Source: Thermotoga maritima MSB8 (GTDB lineage: Bacteria; Thermotogota; Thermotogae; Thermotogales; Thermotogaceae). From it: DNA of 64,000 bases. Of the stretch, positions 8,218-16,276 are shown in pieces; the first letter of the stretch is position 1, and each line of letters begins with the position of its first letter. The translations under genes were made by a program, and so were the position numbers. The stretch covers positions 1,130,465 through 1,194,464 of the forward strand of contig NC_000853.1 in NCBI RefSeq assembly GCF_000008545.1. Reading direction: 5' to 3'. The notes below the pieces were generated by a model that searched no databases, was not told the DNA's origin, and saw only the letters and a list, made by a program, of their open reading frames with translations.

Positions 8218-10056
8218 TCAATACACCTCTCTCACATTGAGTATGTTCGATTCCTTCGGCACAGTGGGGGTACCAAACACAGAAAACCCCTTGAGGATTC
8301 TCCAGTCGTAGATGTAGTTTTTACGGTAACCAGTTTTGATGGTAGGTTTGCCATCTCTTGACCAATAGAAAGTTCCAACGGCTCCTCTCACGTACTGTGC
8401 AAGAGAACCAAAAATAGTAAGCTCACGCTCAGTAAGCTCACGCTCATTGTTCTTGAGGAAATCCTTTTCGTTGTAACCTTTTACATAAAAACTTCCGGTG
8501 AAAGCGTATATACTTGCAAAAATCTTCATATTAGGCTTTTTGTCAGTTATCACCACATTTTTGTACGCTACCAGATTGAGGAAATCGTCTGATTCGTGAT
8601 TTTTCAAAAGCTCTGAGTAATCTTCTTCGATGTTTCCGTCCACACCGAGCTTTCTGATCACAGCCTGTGCGATCTTCTGATCAGAGTTCCCGCTTATTTT
8701 TTCCTTATCGGCGATCTCTTCCAGAACTTCTCTGTAATCGTTGTAGATGATGTGGTCTTCTATATATATGTTGTTTGCAACGATGGTGTACCTTCCATCA
8801 ACGAACATGGGTTTTATGTTCCCTTCGCTCATATTTTTCAGATAAACATCGTTGTCTGTTTTGATAACACCGTTGAAGTATATATCGTACTCGTTTCTGT
8901 CAAGGCCAAGAAATTCTCTTGCTTCATTCCCCTGGAGAACAAGATGATATTGATCGCTGTTTGGTTTGGATTTGATGTGGAAAAGTTCTCCCTCACCTAA
9001 CACCTCTTCTCTAACAAAATTCCATTTTTCCTGGTCTTCACTCTTGTAGATTCTGTAAACTTCCTTGTATGATACTTTTATCAAGTAATCATTCCCACTA
9101 CTTCCTTTCGGAGTATTGAACTCTAGCGTGTAAACAATTTCTCGTTGTTTTTTGTAATATATGGTCTTGTCATTCTCTTTTTCTTCCCAACTTTCAACGA
9201 ATTCATTAATCGACGGAAGTTCTATCCCAACTGGTTCACTCGAAAGAACAACTTCAGACGCTGGCTTTACTATTCTCTCGATCTGTTGTGAGTAATAGTC
9301 TTTTATCTTTTCTATGTTGTATTTCTTTATGTCCTCTTCCGTCAGATACTTCGGAGGCGGATTTTCGTATCTTGGACCTTCTCCTGCTTCCAAATCGATA
9401 TCCTTGAACTCCACGCTTCCTTTGAAAAGAGGCTCTCCTTTCACGTGTATCACATCGTTGGATCTGAAAGGCCCATCGATAATATCTTGGGTGATGAAGT
9501 ATATCTTATCTCCATCCGGTCTTGTTTCTTTTTCTGTGAAATACGCGTACTTGTTCAGAAAGTCTGAAGAAAGAACAGCGTATTTATAAACCACAGCCTT
9601 TCCGACTTGTGCTCTTACAACAAGCAGAGCAAAGAACGGGTTGTTCTTGAACGGAATGGCTACTGCTTCAAAGTTAGAAAATCCCAATTTTGATGCTTCA
9701 GTAGAGAAATCGATGTCTGAAGAAAGATTGTAGTATTTTTCTGTGTCCAGCAATGAGAACACATTCTCCCAGGCATCTCCATCTGACTGAAGCAGAACTC
9801 TTTTTCTGAAATCATCAAACCATGTCACACTTCCAGTGGACCAGTTGATTTCCATCCCCAAAAAACCGAAGTGTTTTTTTAGACAGGCAACACCAAGGTT
9901 CAAAATGTTCGAAGCTCTGTAAGTAGCCTCCAGTCTCTGAGCGGTCAATTCCACATTTTCACGGTATTGATTGAACGCGAAGAACACAGAGATTCCCAGA
10001 ACGGAAACGATGACCAGAATTATCACAGTGGTCACAAGAATGGAACCATTCCTCAT
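8218..10056 (-). CDS. large prepilin-like protein, PilX-type
   Basis: This is a 612-residue protein with an N-terminal pilin-like helix (MRNGSILVTTVIILVIV). Position +5 of the predicted mature protein is Thr rather than Glu, so it may be processed but not assembled like a standard pilin, as in PilX/GspK-like tip proteins. The long C-terminal domain is rich in Tyr, Asn and charged residues and has no known motif I recognise. A 15-bp tandem duplication at 8416-8445 encodes ERELTERELT. I chose ATG 10056 with an AAGGGGTGA ribosome site over GTG 10065. Confidence 0.78.
   Translation of the reverse strand: MRNGSILVTTVIILVIVSVLGISVFFAFNQYRENVELTAQRLEATYRASNILNLGVACLKKHFGFLGMEINWSTGSVTWFDDFRKRVLLQSDGDAWENVFSLLDTEKYYNLSSDIDFSTEASKLGFSNFEAVAIPFKNNPFFALLVVRAQVGKAVVYKYAVLSSDFLNKYAYFTEKETRPDGDKIYFITQDIIDGPFRSNDVIHVKGEPLFKGSVEFKDIDLEAGEGPRYENPPPKYLTEEDIKKYNIEKIKDYYSQQIERIVKPASEVVLSSEPVGIELPSINEFVESWEEKENDKTIYYKKQREIVYTLEFNTPKGSSGNDYLIKVSYKEVYRIYKSEDQEKWNFVREEVLGEGELFHIKSKPNSDQYHLVLQGNEAREFLGLDRNEYDIYFNGVIKTDNDVYLKNMSEGNIKPMFVDGRYTIVANNIYIEDHIIYNDYREVLEEIADKEKISGNSDQKIAQAVIRKLGVDGNIEEDYSELLKNHESDDFLNLVAYKNVVITDKKPNMKIFASIYAFTGSFYVKGYNEKDFLKNNERELTERELTIFGSLAQYVRGAVGTFYWSRDGKPTIKTGYRKNYIYDWRILKGFSVFGTPTVPKESNILNVREVY
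8416..8445. repeat. perfect 15-bp tandem duplication in the large pilin-like gene
   Basis: The unit AGTAAGCTCACGCTC occurs twice in direct succession. It keeps the reading frame and duplicates a five-residue unit (ERELT). It looks like a recent slippage event. Confidence 0.9.
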
Positions 10057-10069
10057 AAAGATCACCCCT

Positions 10070-10564
10070 TCACTTCAGATTGGGAAGTGCTACGCTCATA
10101 AAATAGGTTCTTTCGATGTTGTGTTTTTCTTTTCCTATAACAAAAGAGACAGTACCGGTACCCGCCAAAAATGTGCAGGTTGAAATATCTGTCACGAGTA
10201 TCCTCGTATCTGTGCTGTTCGAATCTTCCTGGAAGATGTACAATTTGATGTCCGGTTTTTCAAATGCAATGGTGTATGTGTAGTTCCTGGAATAGTACTT
10301 TTCTCCACCGAAAGGAACGTTCACAAGGAAAGAAATTTTTTCAGGATTTTCCGGATAAATCTGATCCGCTCTGGGACCTGCTTTCAAAATCTCCTTTCTT
10401 ATTTCCATCGCTGCTTTCAAAAGATCGTCCGCTAACTCGATCGTGGTAAACGACTGAACAGTGGCAACAATTGTTCTCGCTGTGAATCCCAGAACCAAGA
10501 GTATTCCGATGAGAAGAACAGCTATAGTTATCAAAAGCTCTACGATCGTGAAACCATTCCTCAT
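10070..10564 (-). CDS. type IV prepilin-like protein
   Basis: This is a 164-residue protein with a classic class III signal: MRNG followed by FTIVELLITIAVLLIGILLV, Phe at +1 and Glu at +5 after the Gly cleavage site. It needs a prepilin peptidase (PilD type) encoded elsewhere. The C-terminal part is a small beta-rich domain. It heads the three-gene prepilin set (10564 down to 7812). The ATG at 10564 follows GGGGGTGAT. The longer frame from 10606 would add 14 residues before the MRNG signal and is rejected. Confidence 0.87.
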   Translation of the reverse strand: MRNGFTIVELLITIAVLLIGILLVLGFTARTIVATVQSFTTIELADDLLKAAMEIRKEILKAGPRADQIYPENPEKISFLVNVPFGGEKYYSRNYTYTIAFEKPDIKLYIFQEDSNSTDTRILVTDISTCTFLAGTGTVSFVIGKEKHNIERTYFMSVALPNLK

Positions 10565-10598
10565 CGTATCACCCCCATTTTGATTATTAACAGAAAAA

Positions 10599-10627
10599 TG
10601 TGGCAAAACTGTGGCAAGTGGTAGAAT
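10599..10627 (+). promoter_or_regulatory. ferritin promoter region with direct repeats
   Basis: TGTGGCAA occurs at 10599-10606 and again at 10610-10617, 11 bp apart (one helical turn). The repeats lie just upstream of TAGAAT (10622-10627), a likely -10 for ferritin. No good -35 is seen, so the repeats may be a regulator site. Confidence 0.5.
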
Positions 10628-10645
10628 TGTACAGTAGGAGGTGAG

Positions 10646-11140
10646 ATGATGGTTATCTCAGAAAAAGTGAGAAAAGCGCTCAACGATCAGTTGAACAGGG
10701 AGATCTACTCTTCCTATCTCTATCTTTCGATGGCAACTTACTTCGACGCTGAAGGATTCAAGGGTTTTGCCCACTGGATGAAAAAGCAAGCGCAGGAAGA
10801 GCTCACTCACGCGATGAAGTTCTACGAATACATCTACGAAAGAGGAGGAAGGGTCGAACTCGAAGCCATAGAGAAGCCACCTTCGAATTGGAATGGAATA
10901 AAAGACGCCTTTGAAGCGGCTCTGAAACACGAAGAATTCGTCACCCAGTCGATTTACAACATCCTGGAACTCGCTTCGGAAGAGAAAGATCACGCCACCG
11001 TGAGTTTCCTCAAATGGTTCGTTGACGAGCAGGTGGAAGAAGAAGATCAAGTGAGAGAAATCCTCGATCTTTTAGAAAAGGCAAATGGTCAGATGTCTGT
11101 GATCTTCCAGCTAGACAGGTATCTTGGACAGAGAGAGTGA
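10646..11140 (+). CDS. ftn: non-heme ferritin
   Basis: This is a 164-residue bacterial ferritin that oxidises Fe(II) and stores the iron in a 24-subunit cage. Ferroxidase-centre segments are all visible: NREIYSSYLY (Glu near 18), QEELTHAMKFYEYI (Glu and His of the ExxH motif near 51-54), KHEEFV (Glu near 95) and VDEQVEEE (Gln near 128). The length is standard. The first ATG at 10646 follows AGGAGGTGAG. A compact terminator ends the unit, so it is probably monocistronic. Confidence 0.96.
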   Translation: MMVISEKVRKALNDQLNREIYSSYLYLSMATYFDAEGFKGFAHWMKKQAQEELTHAMKFYEYIYERGGRVELEAIEKPPSNWNGIKDAFEAALKHEEFVTQSIYNILELASEEKDHATVSFLKWFVDEQVEEEDQVREILDLLEKANGQMSVIFQLDRYLGQRE

Positions 11141-11162
11141 AGGGGCACTGCGCCCCTTTTTC
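11140..11162 (+). terminator. terminator after ferritin
   Basis: A 7-bp stem (AAGGGGC with GCCCCTT, loop ACTGC) runs into a T-tract at 11157-11161. Confidence 0.85.
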
Positions 11163-11180
11163 TCATCTGGAGGTGGGAAC

Positions 11181-11834
11181 GTGATCCTGGTTCTCGGTGT
11201 GTTCAAAATAGAAGTGGAACCCATGCTCAAAGAGATGGAAGTCCTGGAAAAAGGACGTCTCTTGAAAAGATACTACCAGCGGGGAGTTGTAGGAAGAAAC
11301 GAGGTGGTCGTGAGCTACGGTTTCATTGGGAAGGTCGAAGCCGCGCTCGTTACTCAGGCTTTTCTGGATAGGTTCAACATAGATGCTGTTTTTCTAACGG
11401 GAAACGCCGGTGGTCTGGAAGGTGTTGAAGTTGGGGATGTCGTGATAGGAGATTCCTACGTTGAGTATGATTTCGAAACGGCCCTTGGTGATGAAGGAAT
11501 CATCGTCTCGGGCAGTGAGGATCTTGAAGACAAGGTGATCGCTTATTCAAACAGAGAGATCAAAACGGGATTGATAGCAAGCGGGGACGCCTTTGTGACA
11601 GTGAAGGAGAAAGCCGAGGAGATAAAAAGAAGAACGGGAGCCCTCTGTGTCGATATGGATTCCGCCGCCGTGGCAAAGGTGTGCTATGAAAACGAGAAAA
11701 AGTTCCTCGCCATAAAGACGATCGTTGACATATGCGGCAGAGAAACGGAAGAAGAGTTCAGAAAAAACTACGAGAGATACGGCTTTCTCTCCAACCTGAT
11801 CCTCCTCGATGTTCTGAAAAAGTGTGTCTTCTAA
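11181..11834 (+). CDS. mtnN: 5'-methylthioadenosine/S-adenosylhomocysteine nucleosidase
   Basis: This is a 217-residue PNP/UDP-family nucleosidase. It would split the glycosidic bond of MTA or SAH to release adenine in methyl-cycle salvage. Visible family features are FKIEVEPM near the start (catalytic Glu region), VFLTGNAGGLE and VGDVVIGDSYVEYDF, and KTIVDICG with the catalytic Asp. The usual VEME ribose-binding motif reads VDMD here, an Asp-for-Glu change at both positions, so substrate range may differ. The GTG at 11181 follows GGAGGT; the longer frame from 11124 overlaps ferritin. It ends tail to tail with ptb, overlapping by 4 bp. Confidence 0.88.
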   Translation: MILVLGVFKIEVEPMLKEMEVLEKGRLLKRYYQRGVVGRNEVVVSYGFIGKVEAALVTQAFLDRFNIDAVFLTGNAGGLEGVEVGDVVIGDSYVEYDFETALGDEGIIVSGSEDLEDKVIAYSNREIKTGLIASGDAFVTVKEKAEEIKRRTGALCVDMDSAAVAKVCYENEKKFLAIKTIVDICGRETEEEFRKNYERYGFLSNLILLDVLKKCVF

Positions 11835-12715
11835 GCGAAGACCGCCGAGAGGGCTATGGAATAAAACTTCGTTTCTTCCGAGTCTGCACGTGATGTGAGA
11901 ACTACAGGGACTTTCCCACCAAGAATGGTAGACGCGGATTTCGCTTTAGCAAGAAAAACCAGAGCTTTGTACAGAATGTTCGCCGCCTCTATATCTGGCA
12001 GTATCAGGATGTCGGCTTTTCCCGCCACAGGGCTTTGTATCCCTTTCTTTTTCGCCGCTTCTTCCGACACAACGTTGTCCAGCGCGAAGGGACCATCGAC
12101 GATACATCCCTTTATCTGCCCTCTCTGGTTCATCTTCGAGAGGATGGCCGCTTCCATCGTGATGGGCATCTTTGGATTCACAACTTCTATGGCACCGACA
12201 ACGGCAACTTTCGGTGTTTCTAAACCCATGACGTTTGCCACTCGAACACAGTGTTCTATCATGTCCACCTTCTGTTCCAGAGTGGGGCTTATCAGCATAC
12301 CGGGATCGGAGATGATGAGAGGCCTCGGAAAATCGGGTATCTCCATCACGCTCACCATCGCCATCGTCTTTCCCGTTCGAAGACCGTACCTTTCGTCCAG
12401 ATAGATCTTCATCAAATCTCCTGTCTTTATCTTTCCCTTCATGAGAAAATCGCATTCTCCCTTTGAAACGGCCTCCACAGCGAGTCTTCCCGCTTCTTCT
12501 GGGGGACAATCTATGATTTGAGGGTTCTTCCATTCAGGGACGAGTTCCTCGATGATCCTGGTGATCTCTTCCTCTGGACCGAACAGAACGGGCTCGCACA
12601 CTCTCTCCCTCCAAGCCCTGTATACGGCTTCTATCACGTGATCATCGTTCGCAGCCGCAACCGCGAGCTTTTTTCCTTTTCCCCGAGCCATCTCAACCAG
12701 TTTTTCCAGAAACAT
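11831..12715 (-). CDS. ptb: phosphate butyryltransferase-type phosphotransacylase
   Basis: This is a 294-residue phosphate acyltransferase of the Ptb/Pta superfamily. It exchanges the acyl group between CoA and phosphate (butyryl-CoA or a branched acyl-CoA), a step leading to ATP through an acyl kinase. Family segments include DFLMKGKIKTGDLMK, LLISDPGM-like (PLIISDPGML) and IVDGPFALDNVVS. The ATG at 12715 follows GAGGAGTGAGAGA; the alternative GTG at 12730 overlaps the aminotransferase stop. Pairing with an aminotransferase suggests amino-acid-derived acyl-CoA handling, which is an inference. Confidence 0.9.
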   Translation of the reverse strand: MFLEKLVEMARGKGKKLAVAAANDDHVIEAVYRAWRERVCEPVLFGPEEEITRIIEELVPEWKNPQIIDCPPEEAGRLAVEAVSKGECDFLMKGKIKTGDLMKIYLDERYGLRTGKTMAMVSVMEIPDFPRPLIISDPGMLISPTLEQKVDMIEHCVRVANVMGLETPKVAVVGAIEVVNPKMPITMEAAILSKMNQRGQIKGCIVDGPFALDNVVSEEAAKKKGIQSPVAGKADILILPDIEAANILYKALVFLAKAKSASTILGGKVPVVLTSRADSEETKFYSIALSAVFA

Positions 12716-12726
12716 TCTCTCACTCC

Positions 12727-13962
12727 TCACAGAAGGTGTTTTTCCTTGCCGTACTCGAGGACAACTTCCCTGAGCCTTTTGATCCCTTCAACGATCTTTT
12801 CATCCGGCGGCAGACAGAAGGAAAGCCTCATAGAGGGACTCGGCTCGTCGTACACTTTGAAAACCCTTCCAGGAACGTAAAACACCTTCTTTCTCTTTGC
12901 GTACTCGAACATCTCCCAGGTGTCGAAACCCTCAGGAAGGGTGAGCCAGATGAAGAGACCGCCTTCCGATTTCACCCATTTCACGCCTGGTATGTCGGAG
13001 AAGTACTCTTCGAGAGCGTTGAGCATCACCGTTCTCTTTCTTCTGTAGAGTTCGATGGTGGGTTTCAACTGCTCGAGAAGATCGTACCTCTCCAAATAAC
13101 GGGCAGCGAGACGATGAGTGATAGCGGGACTGCACAGATCCGCTGACTGCTTCGCCTGAACGATCTTTCTGATGAACTCCTTGCTTCCCGCCACCATTCC
13201 TATTCTGAGACCCGGAGCGAGGACTTTGCTGAACGTGTTGAGAAGAACCACTCTTTCTGGTCCACCTATCTTGAAGATGGGATCCACAGTTTCTCCTTCG
13301 TACCTCAAAGCACCGTAGGGATCGTCTTCCACTATGAAGAGGTCGTACTTCTCTGCGATCTCGACGAGCGCTTTTCTCTTTTCCAGAGAAGTTGTGACTC
13401 CCGCTGGGTTGTGGAAATTTGAAACAACGTAGATGAACTTCACCTGTTTTATCTTTCCGTTTTTGTCGAATTCAGAAAGCTTTCTTTCCAGAACGTTGAG
13501 ATCCATTCCGTCGTCTTCGAGCGGGACCACAACGAAGTTCGCAAGATACTGCCTGAACGCGTTTATGGCTCCGAGGTACGCGGGATCATCGAGAACGCAG
13601 TAACTCTCATCGTCGAGGAAGAGCTTTCCAATGAGATCCAGCGCCTGCTGGGATCCAACGGTGAATATCAGATTGTCTTCGTCGAGTCCTGTGATGCCGT
13701 ACATCCTCTCCAGAAGCTTCAAAATTTGCTGTTTAAGAACGGGATCTCCTTCTGTTGTGGAGTACTGAAGAGTGTAATGGTACTCTTTTTCTATGATTTC
13801 CTTTGCGATTTCTGCGAGTTCTTTTCTCGGGAAAGTCTCAGGATCGGGTACTCCCCCTCCGAAAGAAATGGCGTCTTTGTCCGCGGCAAATTTGAGAATT
13901 TCCCTGATGATGGAGGATTTCATGTTTTGGCCTATCTTTGAGATCTTGCCTTCTAGATTCAC
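12727..13962 (-). CDS. PLP-dependent class I/II aminotransferase (LysN-like)
   Basis: This is a 411-residue fold-type I aminotransferase close to the 2-aminoadipate/branched-chain group. Visible features are SFGGGVPDPETFP, YSTTEGDP, the substrate-loop VSNFHNPAGVT, Asp in VEDDPYGALRY for the PLP pyridine nitrogen, and the PLP lysine in NTFSKVLAPGLRIG. It transfers amino groups to 2-oxoglutarate, but the donor is not decided by sequence. GTG at 13962 has GGAGGT at good spacing; GTG 13968 abuts that site. It is transcribed with ptb, the stop lying just before the ptb start. Confidence 0.9.
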   Translation of the reverse strand: MNLEGKISKIGQNMKSSIIREILKFAADKDAISFGGGVPDPETFPRKELAEIAKEIIEKEYHYTLQYSTTEGDPVLKQQILKLLERMYGITGLDEDNLIFTVGSQQALDLIGKLFLDDESYCVLDDPAYLGAINAFRQYLANFVVVPLEDDGMDLNVLERKLSEFDKNGKIKQVKFIYVVSNFHNPAGVTTSLEKRKALVEIAEKYDLFIVEDDPYGALRYEGETVDPIFKIGGPERVVLLNTFSKVLAPGLRIGMVAGSKEFIRKIVQAKQSADLCSPAITHRLAARYLERYDLLEQLKPTIELYRRKRTVMLNALEEYFSDIPGVKWVKSEGGLFIWLTLPEGFDTWEMFEYAKRKKVFYVPGRVFKVYDEPSPSMRLSFCLPPDEKIVEGIKRLREVVLEYGKEKHLL

Positions 13963-13997
13963 GACCACACCTCCTGGAATATCTTTTCTTCTGAAAA

Positions 13998-14015
13998 ATT
14001 ATACACCAGTACTGG
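13998..14015 (-). promoter_or_regulatory. aminotransferase-ptb promoter with palindrome
   Basis: On the minus strand TATAAT (14003-13998) is preceded by the 10-bp perfect palindrome CCAGTACTGG (14006-14015), placed between the expected -10 and -35. The -35 itself is weak. The palindrome is a candidate operator. Confidence 0.5.
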
Positions 14016-14054
14016 CGAAATTTCTGCATTAAAATTCAACGTGTATTCGAAAAA

Positions 14055-14084
14055 TTGAGAATTTGATAGAAAAACTGGTATACT
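14055..14084 (+). promoter_or_regulatory. promoter of the moxR operon
   Basis: TTGAGA (14055-14060), an 18-bp spacer and TATACT (14079-14084). Transcription would begin near 14091, which rules out the in-frame TTG at 14085 as the moxR start. Confidence 0.75.
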
Positions 14085-14123
14085 TTGAAGTATGCAAATA
14101 CTTCTATCTGGAGGGATCCTCGG

Positions 14124-15041
14124 TTGATAGAGCGGGTGATAAACAACATCGAAAAGGTGATAAAAGGAAAGAGAGAAGCTATCGAAGTTGTTGTCGCAGC
14201 GCTTCTCGCAAAAGGACACGTTCTCATGGAAGATGTGCCGGGAGTAGGAAAGACGATGCTTGCAAGAGCCCTTGCGCTATCCCTTGGAGTGGACTTCAGA
14301 CGAGTTCAGTTCACACCGGACCTCCTTCCAACGGATCTCACAGGTCTGTACATATACGATAGAAAGAAGGAAGACTTTGTCTTTAAAAAGGGGCCCGTGT
14401 TCACCGATGTTCTCCTCGCGGACGAGATAAACAGGGCAACACCGAGAACACAATCTGCGCTCCTTGAGGCAATGGCAGAAGGTCAAGTGACCGTGGATGG
14501 AGTCACACATAGGCTTTCTGAGAGATTCTTCGTGATCGCCACACAAAACCCAATCGAGTACGAAGGGACCTTCCCTCTCCCGGAAGCTCAGCTCGACCGT
14601 TTCATGATCTGTGTGAAGATGGGGTATCCCGATGAGGAAGCAGAGATTCAGATGCTCACATCCCAAGAAAAAGAGCATCCCATAAGCCAGCTGGAACCGG
14701 TCATGAACCCTGATGAGCTTTCAGAACTTCAAAAAAAGGTGAGGAATGTTTTTGTGAGCGACGAAGTGAAGAAATACATCGTCGATATAGCCAGTGCCAC
14801 AAGAAATCACCCATCGCTTCTTTTGGGCATGAGCCCCCGTGGAAGTATAGCCCTCATGCACTTTTCCATGGCTCTCGCTTTCATGGATGGGAGAGATTTT
14901 ACCCTTCCAGACGACGTGAAAAGAGCCGCTGTGTACGTGATACCCCACAGAGTGATCCAGTCTGCGGAGTCCAAACTCAAAAGGGAGAAAAAGGAGGATA
15001 TAGTGAGAGAAATTCTCGACCGTGTGAAGGTGGTCAAATGA
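14124..15041 (+). CDS. MoxR family AAA+ ATPase
   Basis: This is a 305-residue AAA+ ATPase of the MoxR group, thought to act as a chaperone that activates partner protein complexes. Walker A reads GVGKTM (about residues 41-46), Walker B is LLADEINRA, and sensor 1 lies in FFVIATQNPIEYEGTFPLPE, a MoxR hallmark. The TTG at 14124 follows GGAGGG. It overlaps the DUF58 gene by 4 bp (ATGA), as in many bacterial moxR-DUF58 operons. Confidence 0.93.
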   Translation: MIERVINNIEKVIKGKREAIEVVVAALLAKGHVLMEDVPGVGKTMLARALALSLGVDFRRVQFTPDLLPTDLTGLYIYDRKKEDFVFKKGPVFTDVLLADEINRATPRTQSALLEAMAEGQVTVDGVTHRLSERFFVIATQNPIEYEGTFPLPEAQLDRFMICVKMGYPDEEAEIQMLTSQEKEHPISQLEPVMNPDELSELQKKVRNVFVSDEVKKYIVDIASATRNHPSLLLGMSPRGSIALMHFSMALAFMDGRDFTLPDDVKRAAVYVIPHRVIQSAESKLKREKKEDIVREILDRVKVVK

Positions 15042-16276
15042 GGGTAAGAAAGAAACCACTTGTGATTCTCACAATCTTTTCCGTTGCAGTATGGATCCTC
15101 ACACAGAACAACATTTTTCTTCTGATGGTTTTCTTTACCGCAACGAGGTGGCTGGATCTTCTCTTGACTCTGAAGGCCATTCCAAAAATAAAGATAGAAA
15201 GGCACATCACAAAAACCAGACTCTTCGTGGATGAAAAGGCAGAGATGATCTACAAGATCAGATATTCTGGTCATTTGCGGATTTCGATGAAACTCAACCC
15301 GAGTTTTTCTCCCGTCAGATTTTTCAAAAAAGACACCGAAGAAGTTTCTCTGACACCATCTTCTTCAGAAAAGCTGGTGTTCATTTTCTCGTTTGGAACA
15401 CGTGGAAGAAAGATCCTGAAGGGATTTTCTATAAAAATCGAGGACACGTTCGCAACTTTTTCTGTGGAAAAGGAGTTCAACGCAGAGGACGAGGTGATCG
15501 TTTTTCCCGAGTACGTGCCGATCGAATTCTACAAAGAGGCCCTGAAAGAGCTCCTGCCGGGTAGAAAAAGCCCCCAGAGACTTCTCGAGGACAACACGAT
15601 GCTGAAGGGACTCAGAGATTACAACGGAGAACCGATGAACAGAATACACTGGAAAGCCTCCGCGAGATATGGAAGGTTGCTCGTGAAAGAGCACGACCAC
15701 ACCGCGCTGGGAAGGGTGAAGATTTTTCTCGATCTGAACCTTCCAAGAGATGTCCAGCTGGGAGAGGTCTGGAAAGAACTGAGGAGGTACTACGAAGAGG
15801 AAGCGGTGCGGTTCGTGGCGAGCGTGGTGAAAGACCTGAAAGAACGTCACACACCAGTGGAATTAACGGTCATAGGTGAAGAAATCTGGAAGAATCACGA
15901 TCGAGACTGGGTGATGGATTTTGAACTGCTCGCCACCGTGAGAGGAACGGACAATTCTCGTTTCGATACGAAGAGTGTCCTGGAGACGGTCGTATTTGAT
16001 CCTTCAGATACTGTTCTCCTTTTCTGCGTACACCTGACGGAGCAGGAGCTTCCCTTACTTCTCAGAGTGAGGTCTCAGGTTTCAAAATTGATCGTATTTG
16101 TCATACCATACGGTTTACGCGATCCAAACACGAAGCCTTTCAGGAGCTATCTCCTCATGAGGAAGGATCTCCTCGATCTTCTGGAAAAGGTGAAGCTGCT
16201 CGAAGAGAACCACGTGATCGTGAGGGGAGTGCGGGAGAACATGACCGTTCAGGAGGTTGTAGAAAGTGTTCCATGA
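15038..16276 (+). CDS. DUF58 domain protein
   Basis: This is a 412-residue protein with two N-terminal membrane helices (about residues 8-45) and the DUF58 core around LLEDNTMLKGLRDYNGEPMNRIHWKASARYG in two parts (LLEDNTMLKGLRDY; NRIHWKASARYG). DUF58 proteins resemble von Willebrand A domains and work with MoxR ATPases, but their exact role is unknown. The start overlaps moxR by 4 bp. The tail overlaps the next gene by 11 bp, so all three genes are translationally coupled. Confidence 0.9.
   Translation: MRVRKKPLVILTIFSVAVWILTQNNIFLLMVFFTATRWLDLLLTLKAIPKIKIERHITKTRLFVDEKAEMIYKIRYSGHLRISMKLNPSFSPVRFFKKDTEEVSLTPSSSEKLVFIFSFGTRGRKILKGFSIKIEDTFATFSVEKEFNAEDEVIVFPEYVPIEFYKEALKELLPGRKSPQRLLEDNTMLKGLRDYNGEPMNRIHWKASARYGRLLVKEHDHTALGRVKIFLDLNLPRDVQLGEVWKELRRYYEEEAVRFVASVVKDLKERHTPVELTVIGEEIWKNHDRDWVMDFELLATVRGTDNSRFDTKSVLETVVFDPSDTVLLFCVHLTEQELPLLLRVRSQVSKLIVFVIPYGLRDPNTKPFRSYLLMRKDLLDLLEKVKLLEENHVIVRGVRENMTVQEVVESVP

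Noticed and set aside
14085-14123. Longer moxR start at TTG 14085
   Set aside because: It lies before the predicted transcript start of the 14055-14084 promoter and has no ribosome site.
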